Virus record (IMG/VR): IMGVR_UViG_3300033182_000558
Location: 1 to 57,172 of that record
Reading direction: 5' to 3' (one strand)
Length of the DNA stretch: 57,172 nt
Source: a virus
Made by a program: the position numbers and the translations under genes. Within the stretch, counting starts at the first letter, position 1; the number at the start of each line of letters is the position of its first letter. This document shows positions 38,006 through 46,870 of this stretch, piece by piece. Below the pieces are notes generated by a model. It searched no databases, had not been told where the DNA came from, and saw nothing but the letters and a program-made list of their open reading frames with translations.

Positions 38006-38729
38006 TTGCACAGACGTTTTTATTTACGGAACGTGTGATAGGATTTGTCCCGAAGCACCCGTACCTGTGTTTAATCCAACTCGTGAAGTGATGAATATGG
38101 GAATGGCGGGTAATGTATTCGCAAACCTTAGAGGGTTAGGTGCAAGTTTTGTGAATATGATTACCAACAATGACAACATTATAAAAACCCGATATGTAGA
38201 AGAGAAATCAAATCAAATGTTGTTACGAGTGGACGAGGATGATTGGTGTGAGGATAAGTTTAACATAAATGATGTTGACTTTGATAAGTACGATGGTGTT
38301 GTTGTCGCAGACTACGACAAAGGTTACTTATCATTTAAAGACTTGGTTGAGATAGGTAAACGGTCAAAGTGGTCTTTTGTTGATACAAAAAAATACAAAG
38401 ACTTTTCTTATTTTGAGCATTTTGATTTTGTAAAGATGAATGAGGCTGAATGGGAGAAGTGTAGAGCACACGGAGCAAACTACAAAGATGTGGAAGATAA
38501 ACTAATTGTAACCAAATCTCAAAAAGGGTGTACTCACCAAGGAATAACTTACCCTGTTGATACATCAGTAGAGGTTAGAGATGTTAGTGGTGCTGGGGAT
38601 ACGTGGACGGCTTCATTCGTATGGGATTATTTACATAACAAAGATGTCAAACACGCCATTCGTACTGCGAATGAGAATGCTACAAAAGTAGTTCAAAAAC
38701 GTGGTGTGTCTTTCTTATTTTTAGATTAA
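37980..38729 (+). CDS. PfkB-type sugar kinase, HldE N-domain type, 249 aa
   Basis: GDSCTDVFIYGTCDRICPEAPVPVF and GMAGNVFANLRGLGA match the heptose-7-phosphate kinase domain of HldE, and DVSGAGDTWTASF holds the catalytic Asp and the anion hole of PfkB kinases. It is somewhat shorter than the usual 310-aa domain. It phosphorylates a sugar phosphate to feed the nucleotidyltransferase at 37234. Last gene of the 33-kb array. Confidence 0.85.
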   Translation: MKILVIGDSCTDVFIYGTCDRICPEAPVPVFNPTREVMNMGMAGNVFANLRGLGASFVNMITNNDNIIKTRYVEEKSNQMLLRVDEDDWCEDKFNINDVDFDKYDGVVVADYDKGYLSFKDLVEIGKRSKWSFVDTKKYKDFSYFEHFDFVKMNEAEWEKCRAHGANYKDVEDKLIVTKSQKGCTHQGITYPVDTSVEVRDVSGAGDTWTASFVWDYLHNKDVKHAIRTANENATKVVQKRGVSFLFLD

Positions 38730-38743
38730 ATCATACACTTTGA

Positions 38744-38751
38744 TATTTATA
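38744..38751 (+). promoter_or_regulatory. TATTTATA element in the 45-nt gap before the NTase gene
   Basis: Part of GATATTTAT, 23 nt before the ATG at 38775, in the first real intergenic gap after the island. The same core recurs at 43781, 46815, 49493 and 54130 (last base differs). Candidate phage promoter element; see findings. Confidence 0.4.
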
Positions 38752-38774
38752 TGTATCATTAAACTAATCCGTGT

Positions 38775-41351
38775 ATGATAGACCCAAAAGACTTAGGAAA
38801 CGAAATAGGTAAACAAATCATTGAAGCAATAGAAGAAACTTCAGACCAAAGTTCTTTTAATACAACATTAGATGAAATTGTAAAGGATTTTGTAAATGAA
38901 GCATCTTTAAGTAATGTAGGCCCTGATGATGGGCCGGGGTTTATGTATCCTAACTTTGATGCGTATAAAAGGGCTAGTGTTAGTGATAATAAAGGATTAC
39001 TAGACACGGGTTGGGAAATCGTTGACTATATGTTAGATGACGACCAAGAACAAGAATTAAACCCACCGATTTATCCAAATGGGCCGGTTGGTTCTGTTTC
39101 CTATTTCCCATCGGGTGATATTGGTGTAACAACACCTACAAACCAAGAGGACATCTACGGTGTTCAGGCATATAATAAGTGGAAAAAACACGTTATGAAT
39201 ATGTTAAAGTCTTTGGGTTGGGAGATAAAACAATCTAAACAACAAGAACGACTTACAAAAAAATTATCAGTTGATTCCGCAAAATCTATAAAAAACCAAC
39301 CTGTAAAAGATAGAACTAAGGGGGTACAAAAAGCAATTGACTTGGAAGAGTCATTGATGAACGAAATACCATATTCAGATTTAAAGAAAATAGACAACTA
39401 CGCAGACTCACAACTCAACCCCGTAGATGTGGTATTGACAGGTAGACACTTCTTTGACCGACTACAAGACCCAAGAAACAAAAAAGAAATATCACAAGCA
39501 GAACTTATTGGATTTTTCAAAAGACTATCAAAAAAGAAGAAAGACTTTTTAGAGTTTATAAAAAAATACGACCAAATAGTTGCAAAAGACAACCGAACTA
39601 AACTTAATATTCCATTTATGAAACAAGCGAACAAAGTAATCGCTAAAACCATAATGAGAAAAGATGACTTTAAAACATCTAATCCATCGTTTCATTTTGA
39701 ATCCATACACACACTTCCTGATTCACTTGGTATAGACAGAAGTAAGATGCCACAAATCAAGTCAACATTGATGGGTGACTACATACGATACATTGATGAT
39801 ATGGGTGTTAGAGTTAGAAAAAAGAAACTACCAATATCTACACTCAAAAATACACAAGGACATCTAAACAAAAAGAAAATTCAAGGACTATTACAAAAAG
39901 GTGGAAAGGAAAGTTTACAGAAACCGTTTATAATTTCATCTGACAATTACATACTTGACGGACACCATCGTGCAAACGCCCTATACAATATTGATGATAA
40001 ACATAGAGCGAATGTAATACAAATAAACTTACCTATAAAGAAACTCATACAAGTTACTCACGATTTCAGTAAAGTAAAATACAAAGACATAGATGAGAGT
40101 TATACTATGGAGGTGTATATTGAGGATACACCATACGCGGGTATACTTGAGAATATGTTTATTGGAAAAGAAAATACAAAAATTGAAGAAAGTATTGGAC
40201 TTTCTCTAAATGAATCCGTATATTCTAGTGAAGAAATGATTTTAGACACCGACAAAGACATTTTCTCTGAAATGGTAATTCAACAAACATTAGGTATTTT
40301 GTCAGAAAGTGGAGCATTGCCGGGAGTAACTCAAGTACCATCATCTGTCGCAGACAAGGTAGTGGGTGAGTTTATTAAAAAAGTATTACAACCACTAAAC
40401 ATCGTAAAGGTGGATAGTGTGGTTGGGTTAGGTAGTACTCGTGCTATTCTAAAGAAACTACCTACGGCTAAAAAGATGAGTGGTGATTTAGACTTACTTG
40501 CTATTGCTAAACAAGATAGTAGAAGTGCGGTGGGTAAGTTGGTTAGTTGGGCTCAAAAAAGAGATTATGATTATCAAGTCGCTTTTGGAAACATATTTAG
40601 TGTCGCATATCCATTTGGTAAAAGTAAATATCAAGTTGATTTGATGATTTCACAACCATCGGAAGAAGATGAGGTGTATAACTATATGAGAAAGTTTAAA
40701 TACTTTTCAGACGAAGACCCATCACAAAAAGGAGATTTTATACTCAAAGGAGCACACAGGTCTGAATTGGCTAAAACAGTTGTGAAGGCTATGGGTTTAA
40801 GTGCAGCTGAGAGTGGATTTAAACAATTCAAGTGGAATGACAAATACAATGATGTAAATACAATTGCAGACACACTTGAAAAGAAGGCTAGTAGATTTAG
40901 AGATAAGGACAAACAACAACAAACATTAGAACTTGTTGATTTATTACGAAACAAAATCAAAGACATTCGTAAACTAAAAAAGTATTTGGTAGACCAAGAC
41001 GATTTACTCAAAGACCGTTACCCTAGTTCATTGTTTAAAAGTGTTCCAAAAGCATTTGACCTTATGATTGATATGTTATTCAGTAAGGAAAACACCCCTG
41101 AAACTTGGGAGAAGGTATTAGACCGAAAGTTTAAAGTATCAAACGCTATTGAACGAATGAATAAGTTTGATGATGTTATGAATATAATGAAAGAACTTCT
41201 AAAAAAACGACTGATTACTCCTCGTGGTGTATTGGGTGTATTTACCGAAATGAAGAAAAACTTTGATACAGGTAAAGCGGCCGCCAAGTGGAATAGGTCA
41301 TTAGAAGAATACATAGAAAAACAATTCCCTTTCCTTAAAAACAGATGGTAA
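38775..41351 (+). CDS. ParB-like motif plus Pol-beta-type nucleotidyltransferase fusion, 858 aa
   Basis: Residues 1-150 are unassigned. A ParB/Srx-like element lies around residue 395 (ILDGHHRANAL, preceded by KPFIISSDNY). A nucleotidyltransferase signature follows: G553-S554, D571-L-D573 (SGDLDLLA) and third acid D622 (YQVDLMI), the metal triad of the Pol beta/MNT fold. Between them SLNE480-S481 matches the gp21 cleavage consensus, so the halves may be separated in the virion. The C-terminal 200 residues are helical. It could tag nucleic acid or protein with a nucleotide; its target is unknown. TAATG overlap with a ligase-like gene. Confidence 0.68.
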   Translation: MIDPKDLGNEIGKQIIEAIEETSDQSSFNTTLDEIVKDFVNEASLSNVGPDDGPGFMYPNFDAYKRASVSDNKGLLDTGWEIVDYMLDDDQEQELNPPIYPNGPVGSVSYFPSGDIGVTTPTNQEDIYGVQAYNKWKKHVMNMLKSLGWEIKQSKQQERLTKKLSVDSAKSIKNQPVKDRTKGVQKAIDLEESLMNEIPYSDLKKIDNYADSQLNPVDVVLTGRHFFDRLQDPRNKKEISQAELIGFFKRLSKKKKDFLEFIKKYDQIVAKDNRTKLNIPFMKQANKVIAKTIMRKDDFKTSNPSFHFESIHTLPDSLGIDRSKMPQIKSTLMGDYIRYIDDMGVRVRKKKLPISTLKNTQGHLNKKKIQGLLQKGGKESLQKPFIISSDNYILDGHHRANALYNIDDKHRANVIQINLPIKKLIQVTHDFSKVKYKDIDESYTMEVYIEDTPYAGILENMFIGKENTKIEESIGLSLNESVYSSEEMILDTDKDIFSEMVIQQTLGILSESGALPGVTQVPSSVADKVVGEFIKKVLQPLNIVKVDSVVGLGSTRAILKKLPTAKKMSGDLDLLAIAKQDSRSAVGKLVSWAQKRDYDYQVAFGNIFSVAYPFGKSKYQVDLMISQPSEEDEVYNYMRKFKYFSDEDPSQKGDFILKGAHRSELAKTVVKAMGLSAAESGFKQFKWNDKYNDVNTIADTLEKKASRFRDKDKQQQTLELVDLLRNKIKDIRKLKKYLVDQDDLLKDRYPSSLFKSVPKAFDLMIDMLFSKENTPETWEKVLDRKFKVSNAIERMNKFDDVMNIMKELLKKRLITPRGVLGVFTEMKKNFDTGKAAAKWNRSLEEYIEKQFPFLKNRW

Positions 41352-42805
41352 TGAAAAAACTTGATATACTTACGTATGACATCTTAACAGAAGACATTGT
41401 AAAGATGGATAAAATCATTCATTTAGATGAAATGTCTACCGATGACTTTATCAACTTTGTAAAATCATTTGTCAACATTGAAAACAGAGATGTTGAGATA
41501 AGTGAGAAAATTGATGGTATGAACTTTTCGTTTGGACTTGACAATGACAATAAGTTTTACAGTAAGACCAAATCATCTAAACCTGTAACCGACCCATCGG
41601 TGTATGGTGATTTTAGTTTCTTACAAGGCATTAAAGACTATCACAATATTCTAAAATCAAACTCACGTATTCTTAAAACTGTAAAAGATATGGTTAGTGG
41701 GTTTGAGAAAAAGGATAAACCATTTACTTTACAAGTATTTGGAGAACTCCTACCATCTTCACAGACCAACATTGTGAAGTATGATAAGAGTAAGATTGGT
41801 AATGGTGCGATTGTATTGTTTGATGTAAAAGTTGACGGACAGTCAATACTAAACAAACCATACAGTAAAAAAGTATTTAACAGTTTAGCCACACAACTAA
41901 ATGACAAGGGTGGTTGGAAGGTATATGAAAAACCACTTCTAAAACCCGATAAGTTTAAGTTTGATGTCTACCATCTAATTACATTAGAAGAGTTGTACAG
42001 GAAGTATTTTGACATCCTAAAGTCACGTAAACGTGCAGACAAACCTACAAAGGAAAAGGCTAAACGAGTGATACAGTCGTTAATGGATAGTATCAAACGA
42101 CAGTTTATGAAAAATATGATTATGAACCGACAGTCTGTATTGGGGAATGTAGAACCTGAAGGATTGATACTACGAGATTTCAGTAACAACTTATTAGTAA
42201 AACTTGTAGATAAAGACGCGTTCACTCAAGCCAATCAAGCAGGTTCTCAATATATCAAAGATGTTATGATGGCGGTTAAAAAAGTGAATACCAATATAAA
42301 GAATGATATATTTGGTAATGCTGATATTATGAAGAACTTTGCGAAAGTTATAGAGAAATCAGTAGATTGGGCATTTACACAAAAACAATCAGACCCTAAC
42401 TTTAAAGTTAAATCATTGGACGATGTATTAAAAGTTGCGTATAATGATATGGTGGAGGAAAAACGAATCAAATACACTGCACCTCAAGCATTATCCAAGA
42501 CAGTAAAATATCTCAAAGAATTACGTAAAGAGATTGTAAAATCAATGAAAGAATTAGAGGACGGTAAGGATGATATACCTGAATCAAAATACATCATTAG
42601 TAAAGAAAAAATGGAATCATACCGAGATTCTGTGGACGGAACCGTTAGTGATTTACAATCATTACCGAAGGGTGAGGGTATAAAGGTTTATTTAACGATT
42701 ATCTCATTCGTATTCGGCCCTTATAAAATTAGAGAACTTAAAAAACAGTTTAACCTATCAGAAGGTTTGACTACAAAGAGATTGGGAACAATAATAATAA
42801 AATAG
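41351..42805 (+). CDS. Putative covalent nucleotidyltransferase of the DNA/RNA ligase superfamily, 484 aa
   Basis: The ATG at 41351 (TAATG with the upstream stop) is preferred over 41345. Motif I is K53 in EKIDGMNFSFG, motif III-like VFGELL near 130, motif IV E270-G in EPEGLILRD and motif V K284 in LLVKLVDK. Order and spacing fit ligases or cappers that form a lysyl-AMP. The C-terminal half is helical and unassigned. The N-terminus has ILTE followed by D and HLDE followed by M. A nick-sealing or RNA-repair role is plausible; family placement needs structure comparison. Confidence 0.7.
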   Translation: MKKLDILTYDILTEDIVKMDKIIHLDEMSTDDFINFVKSFVNIENRDVEISEKIDGMNFSFGLDNDNKFYSKTKSSKPVTDPSVYGDFSFLQGIKDYHNILKSNSRILKTVKDMVSGFEKKDKPFTLQVFGELLPSSQTNIVKYDKSKIGNGAIVLFDVKVDGQSILNKPYSKKVFNSLATQLNDKGGWKVYEKPLLKPDKFKFDVYHLITLEELYRKYFDILKSRKRADKPTKEKAKRVIQSLMDSIKRQFMKNMIMNRQSVLGNVEPEGLILRDFSNNLLVKLVDKDAFTQANQAGSQYIKDVMMAVKKVNTNIKNDIFGNADIMKNFAKVIEKSVDWAFTQKQSDPNFKVKSLDDVLKVAYNDMVEEKRIKYTAPQALSKTVKYLKELRKEIVKSMKELEDGKDDIPESKYIISKEKMESYRDSVDGTVSDLQSLPKGEGIKVYLTIISFVFGPYKIRELKKQFNLSEGLTTKRLGTIIIK

Positions 42806-42807
42806 TT

Positions 42808-43413
42808 ATGAATAAAAAAAATGTTGATGCATTAAAATCTATCCTATCAGGAAAAGATGTTGAAAAAGGTATTCAGGTTGGTTATACAGGGACACCAAAA
42901 CAAACCAAACCAAGTGGAGATGGTAAAGAGATTGGGGAGGTATGGACGGAAAATGGAAAGACTTGGGAAAAGACAAAGACAGGTGTACACCGAAAAAGTG
43001 TGTTACAGTCTGCAAGAATACCTATGTTTTGTCCTAAATGTGAAAAGGTAATGAAAGGGCAAAAAGACACAAAGGCATTTTACTCCAACGGTACTTGTTT
43101 AAACTGTTTAGTTGACCATCACGAAGAGTTACGAAAAGAAGGTAGATTAGACGAGGTGATGTTCAAGAAAAGAATACAGAACGCTCAATCGTGGTTAAAC
43201 GAACAGTACCAACAGTTAAACGAATATATGAGTAAAGAAAACTACAATCCCGAGTTTGTTTTATCAGACGGTAGTATAGAAAAGTGGGAAGTGGATGGTA
43301 ACATTTCACAAATAATTGATAGTTATAAGGAGTGGTTACAAGAATTTGAAGATAACCTACAAGAATCAATTAAAGAATATGAACAAACCTACGACAAAAA
43401 GTTTAACGAATAA
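42808..43413 (+). CDS. Zinc-ribbon protein with coiled coil, 201 aa
   Basis: Two CxxC pairs (FCPKCEK and TCLNCLV) about 20 residues apart form a likely zinc ribbon near residues 75-100. The N-terminal 60 residues are polar and Gly-rich; the C-terminal half is an acidic coiled coil. It could bind nucleic acid or a capsid partner. No family name is assigned. Confidence 0.65.
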   Translation: MNKKNVDALKSILSGKDVEKGIQVGYTGTPKQTKPSGDGKEIGEVWTENGKTWEKTKTGVHRKSVLQSARIPMFCPKCEKVMKGQKDTKAFYSNGTCLNCLVDHHEELRKEGRLDEVMFKKRIQNAQSWLNEQYQQLNEYMSKENYNPEFVLSDGSIEKWEVDGNISQIIDSYKEWLQEFEDNLQESIKEYEQTYDKKFNE

Positions 43414-43777
43414 GGAACTTTTACAAAATTTAGTTGACCGTTTAGATACGATTGAAAAACATATGCCGAATGGTGAGATGGTGGTGATAATGAACCACAT
43501 TGAAACTATGATGGAGAAACAAGAGAAAATGTATCAAGACCTATCTGAAATGAAAAAAACATTGTTGAACCCCGACAATGGTGTCGTTGTACGGGTAAAT
43601 AAAAACACAGAGTTCAGAGAAGAACAAGAAGATAAAGAACGAGATTTTGATAAACTATTCAGAGAACATTACCAACTAATGACATTCAAATCTAACATTA
43701 CAAAGTTTTTATGGTTGATATTATCATCCATCACCGCAAGTATTGTAATGTTATGGACTAAAATATTTAACTCATAA
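43379..43777 (+). CDS. Coiled-coil protein with C-terminal membrane anchor, 132 aa
   Basis: The ATG at 43379 (35-nt overlap) is chosen over the upstream frame opening. Residues about 15-105 form helices rich in E, K, M and D; the end FLWLILSSITASIVMLW is one transmembrane segment with a short tail. The layout recalls XhlA-type membrane-associated lysis accessories, but no homology is evident. Confidence 0.6.
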   Translation: MNKPTTKSLTNKELLQNLVDRLDTIEKHMPNGEMVVIMNHIETMMEKQEKMYQDLSEMKKTLLNPDNGVVVRVNKNTEFREEQEDKERDFDKLFREHYQLMTFKSNITKFLWLILSSITASIVMLWTKIFNS

Positions 43778-43780
43778 CTA

Positions 43781-43788
43781 TATTTATA
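43781..43788 (+). promoter_or_regulatory. TATTTATA element, 14 nt before the ATG at 43803
   Basis: Within TATATTTAT (43779-43787) in a short intergenic gap. An AAGGA Shine-Dalgarno-like sequence follows before the start codon. Shared with the other gaps between late genes. Confidence 0.42.
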
Positions 43789-43802
43789 GAAAAAGGAAAA
43801 CT

Positions 43803-43997
43803 ATGAAATATTCTAAATTAAAAGAATTAGTATCACAATTAGTAGAAGAAGAACAAACAAAATATCAAAAGTTCTTTCAAGCTGCTCTTAAAAAGTTTGG
43901 TGTAAACTCACCTGCAGACTTTGAGAGTGAAGAAAAGAAAAAAGAGTTCTTCAATTACGTTGATAATAATTACGACGCAGAAAATGAAACTGACTAA
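43803..43997 (+). CDS. Small helical protein, 64 aa
   Basis: Follows a TATATTTAT element and an AAGGA sequence. YQKFFQAALKKFGVNSPADF and KKKEFFNYVDNNY are amphipathic helices, and the protein is acidic overall. Its opening (KLKELVSQLVEEEQ) resembles the leader-like N-termini of nearby proteins. Small proteins of this kind occur in head regions of marine T4-like phages; the role is unknown. Confidence 0.62.
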   Translation: MKYSKLKELVSQLVEEEQTKYQKFFQAALKKFGVNSPADFESEEKKKEFFNYVDNNYDAENETD

Positions 43998-44250
43998 ACG
44001 TGAGTTAAGACAAATCATCCGAGAAGAGTTGTCGTTGGTTGTAGAAGCCGACGCAAAACAACTTATTAAGAAATCGGGTGGTAGTGAAAAGAAATTCTAT
44101 GACTTATTGTCTAATACTGAAAACAGTATGGGGGATGATAAGTATTATAAATGGTTATCTTCGGAACTTAAAAAAGTTGGAGTTAGTAAAAAAGTGGATA
44201 AGTATTCACAAGCAGACTCCGAAGAAACATTATACAAAAAACTAAAATAG
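43984..44250 (+). CDS. Small basic protein with leader-like N-terminus, 88 aa
   Basis: The ATG at 43984 (14-nt overlap) is preferred to the open frame from 43921. Residues 1-21 (MKLTKRELRQIIREE...VVE) form an amphipathic helix ending in E21-A22, a possible gp21 cleavage site like those that release capsid-targeting leaders of T4 internal proteins. The remaining 67 residues are basic and helical. A head-packaged internal protein is a reasonable guess. Confidence 0.6.
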   Translation: MKLTKRELRQIIREELSLVVEADAKQLIKKSGGSEKKFYDLLSNTENSMGDDKYYKWLSSELKKVGVSKKVDKYSQADSEETLYKKLK

Positions 44251-44259
44251 GAAAATAAA

Positions 44260-44466
44260 ATGGCAAATTGGGAAGTATTTGATGTCAACCAAACCAAAGT
44301 CGGTGATATGACACAAGACGAGGTTGATGCAAGATTATTTGATAGTGCATCTTTGGATGGATTACATTACTTTTTTTATGATGAAAATATTTACGTAGGG
44401 TTATCCGACATAGAGGGTAGTGAAAATATTAGAGTCGTAAAACAAGTAGAAGACGGTGGTGAATAA
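44260..44466 (+). CDS. Small acidic protein, 68 aa
   Basis: An AGGA sequence is spaced correctly before the ATG. Contains WEVFDVNQTKVGDM and LDGLHYFFYDENIYVGL, probably a small beta fold. No known domain. It lies between small head-region genes and a membrane protein. Confidence 0.55.
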   Translation: MANWEVFDVNQTKVGDMTQDEVDARLFDSASLDGLHYFFYDENIYVGLSDIEGSENIRVVKQVEDGGE

Positions 44467-44527
44467 TCAAGACGACACCACCGAAGAAGAATTAGTAAAA
44501 GAGTTAGAAGACTTTTTAGATGAATAA
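44459..44527 (+). CDS. Possible 22-aa acidic peptide, GTG start
   Basis: The GTG at 44459 (or 44456) opens a short frame to the TAA at 44525-44527, four bases before the next ATG, with TTEEELVKELEDFLDE near its end. It would fill the only gap here and overlap the previous gene in the local style, but length and start codon make this tentative. Confidence 0.25.
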   Translation: MNNQDDTTEEELVKELEDFLDE

Positions 44528-44530
44528 GTT

Positions 44531-45223
44531 ATGTTTAAGTTTTTTAGAAAATATTGGAAAGAACTTGTAATCATTGGGTTGGTTATTCAGGTTGTCGCGT
44601 ATTCCAATATTTTGGGAAACCGTGATGATGAGTTCCAAGTGGTACAAGTCAACGGAAAAGATTATGAGTTACTTTCACAAGAGATAGACACAGTTGTTGT
44701 AGAAAAAGAAGTAACGGTTACAAAGTATGTACCAAAGACAGTTTATAGAACAGACACGGTACGAGTGGAAATACCGAGTGATGTTGATACTACCGCTATA
44801 TTAGACGATTACTTCGCATCCTACACCGTATTGGATACACTTAAATTAGATTATGACTTTCCTGACGCCATTACTGATGAAACGGGTAATCAACCACCAT
44901 CTACATTGGGGTTTGGTATTTTAACAGACGTAATCTCACAAAACAAAATACAAAGTAGAAATGTAAAATGGACATTTCAGGTTCCAACTGTATACAATAC
45001 AACTATTGTAAAGGAACTACCAAAGAATGAGTTTTACATTGGAACGGGTCTTGGGTATAACAAAACAGACTTTTTAGGTTCTGTCAATATAGGGTTAGGT
45101 TGGAAGACCAAAAAACAAAGACTACTTATATTAGAAGGTGGGGTTACTAATGATACTTACGGTGAACTAACAGAATACAACCCATACCTATCATTGTCAT
45201 ATTATATAAAGTTAGGTAAATAA
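44531..45223 (+). CDS. Membrane-anchored protein with beta-barrel-like C-terminus, 230 aa
   Basis: One N-terminal membrane segment (ELVIIGLVIQVVAYSNIL, about 11-28) after a basic start, then a 100-residue extracytoplasmic region with VEKEVTVTKYV and VYRTDTVRVE strands, then alternating strands with turns (EFYIGTGLGYNKTDFLGSV, GLGWKTKKQRLLILEGGV, NPYLSLSYYIK) that look like part of an outer-membrane barrel. Possible roles are envelope disruption (spanin-like) or envelope alteration. Its stop is directly followed by the terminase ATG. Confidence 0.6.
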   Translation: MFKFFRKYWKELVIIGLVIQVVAYSNILGNRDDEFQVVQVNGKDYELLSQEIDTVVVEKEVTVTKYVPKTVYRTDTVRVEIPSDVDTTAILDDYFASYTVLDTLKLDYDFPDAITDETGNQPPSTLGFGILTDVISQNKIQSRNVKWTFQVPTVYNTTIVKELPKNEFYIGTGLGYNKTDFLGSVNIGLGWKTKKQRLLILEGGVTNDTYGELTEYNPYLSLSYYIKLGK

Positions 45224-46807
45224 ATGAGTGACGTAAATTACAAACGAATTATACAACAAGAGTATATAAAGGCGGCACAAGACCCTGTGTATTTCTTTAG
45301 AAAGTATATGACGATTGCTCACCCAACCAAAGGTAGTATCAAGTTTGACCTATACCGTTTTCAGGAACTCGCATTTAAGGAACTCATAAATAACGATTAT
45401 AATATTATCCTTAAAGCTAGACAGATGGGTATATCCACGTTGACGGCGGGATATGCGTTATGGATGATGTTATTTCAGAAAAACAAAAAAGTATTGGTAA
45501 TTGCTACAAAACAGGATGTGGCTAAAAACTTGGTAAGTAAAGTAAGATATGCACACGAAAACTTACCCAAGTGGTTACAAAACAAAACAATTGAAGACAA
45601 CCGATTATCGTTAAAGTTTGGTAATGGGTCAGAGATTAAAGCCATCTCAAGTTCACCTGATGCTGGTCGTTCGGAATCTCTTTCCCTTTTGATATTAGAT
45701 GAGGCCGCTTTTATAGAACACATTGATGCAATATGGGCCGCTTCTCAACAAACACTAGCCACAGGTGGTAAGTGTATAGCACTTTCTACTCCCAATGGTA
45801 TGGGTAATTGGTTTCACCGAATGTGGGTAGGGGCTAAAGAAGGGGACAATAAGTTTAATCCAATCAACTTACATTGGAGTTTACACCCCGATAGAGGACA
45901 AGAATGGAGAGATGAACAAGATAGTATTTTGGGTGTAAAACTAGCTGCTCAAGAATGTGACTGTGACTTTATATCATCGGGTCAAACGGTGATTGAGGGT
46001 GCGGTGTTGAAGTGGTATAAAGATAATCATATTAAAGACCCAATAGAGAAACGTGGTAGAGATGGGGGTTTGTGGTTATGGGAATATCCTGATTATTCAT
46101 TAGACTATTTAATTACTGCTGACGTTGCGAGGGGTGATGGACAAGATTACTCTGCCTTTCACATAATGGAAGTAGAGAGTATGAGACAAGTTGGTTCATA
46201 CAAGGGTAAGGTGGAAACAAAAGAATATGGTAGAATACTCAACTCTATTGGTAGAGAATACAATAACGCACTACTTGTAGTGGAGAACGCGAATATTGGG
46301 TGGGCGGTATTACAAGAGTTGATTGATTTGGACTATCCAAACATCTTTTACTCATCAGCAGATATGCAAGTAGTAGATGTTCATTATAGTTACGTGAATA
46401 AAAAACATCAAAATTATGATAATCCTACCAAGCCAGGATTTACAACTTCATCTAAAACCCGACCTATGTTGATTTCTAAACTTGATGAATATGTTAGAAA
46501 GAAACAAGTTGAGATTGTTGATGAACGATTGATAGATGAACTATTTACATTTATTTGGTTGGGTCAACGTGCCGAGGCTATGAGAGGATATAATGATGAC
46601 TTGGTAATGAGTTACGCCATCGCACTTTGGGTTCGGGACACCGCCCTACGGTTACGACAAGAAGGAATTGAATTGACAAAACAATCTCTAAATTATATGA
46701 AGAAATCATCCACACCCGTATATTCATCCAATAGTATTTCAGGGGGAGACCCATACAAACAAGTGGTCAATGGAGAAGAAATAGATATTCGTTGGTTATT
46801 TAATTAG
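45224..46807 (+). CDS. 17: Terminase large subunit (T4 gp17-like), 527 aa
   Basis: Packaging ATPase and headful nuclease. Walker A-type KARQMGIST (64-72), Walker B LLILDEAAF (155-163), the coupling-type LSTPNG (187-192), and the RNase H-like nuclease with D300 in TADVARGDGQDYS and an acidic pair in YNDDLVMSYAIAL near 467. Length is slightly below T4 gp17 (610 aa). A small terminase subunit (gp16) is not recognisable upstream. It anchors the head-gene module. Confidence 0.95.
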   Translation: MSDVNYKRIIQQEYIKAAQDPVYFFRKYMTIAHPTKGSIKFDLYRFQELAFKELINNDYNIILKARQMGISTLTAGYALWMMLFQKNKKVLVIATKQDVAKNLVSKVRYAHENLPKWLQNKTIEDNRLSLKFGNGSEIKAISSSPDAGRSESLSLLILDEAAFIEHIDAIWAASQQTLATGGKCIALSTPNGMGNWFHRMWVGAKEGDNKFNPINLHWSLHPDRGQEWRDEQDSILGVKLAAQECDCDFISSGQTVIEGAVLKWYKDNHIKDPIEKRGRDGGLWLWEYPDYSLDYLITADVARGDGQDYSAFHIMEVESMRQVGSYKGKVETKEYGRILNSIGREYNNALLVVENANIGWAVLQELIDLDYPNIFYSSADMQVVDVHYSYVNKKHQNYDNPTKPGFTTSSKTRPMLISKLDEYVRKKQVEIVDERLIDELFTFIWLGQRAEAMRGYNDDLVMSYAIALWVRDTALRLRQEGIELTKQSLNYMKKSSTPVYSSNSISGGDPYKQVVNGEEIDIRWLFN

Positions 46808-46814
46808 TAGGATA

Positions 46815-46822
46815 TATTTATA
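46815..46822 (+). promoter_or_regulatory. TATTTATA element in the 63-nt gap after the terminase gene
   Basis: Within TATATTTATAT, 48 nt before the ATG at 46871. A TTG lies 18 bp upstream (46792-46794). It would start transcription for genes 46871 to 49486. Confidence 0.42.
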
Positions 46823-46870
46823 TATTAGACAAGTATTTGGAATAATATACAAATAATAGTATCTTTCACT

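Noticed and set aside
42857-43051. 64-aa + strand ORF inside the zinc-ribbon gene
   Set aside because: Alternate frame of a gene whose own frame encodes two CxxC pairs; no separate start signal.
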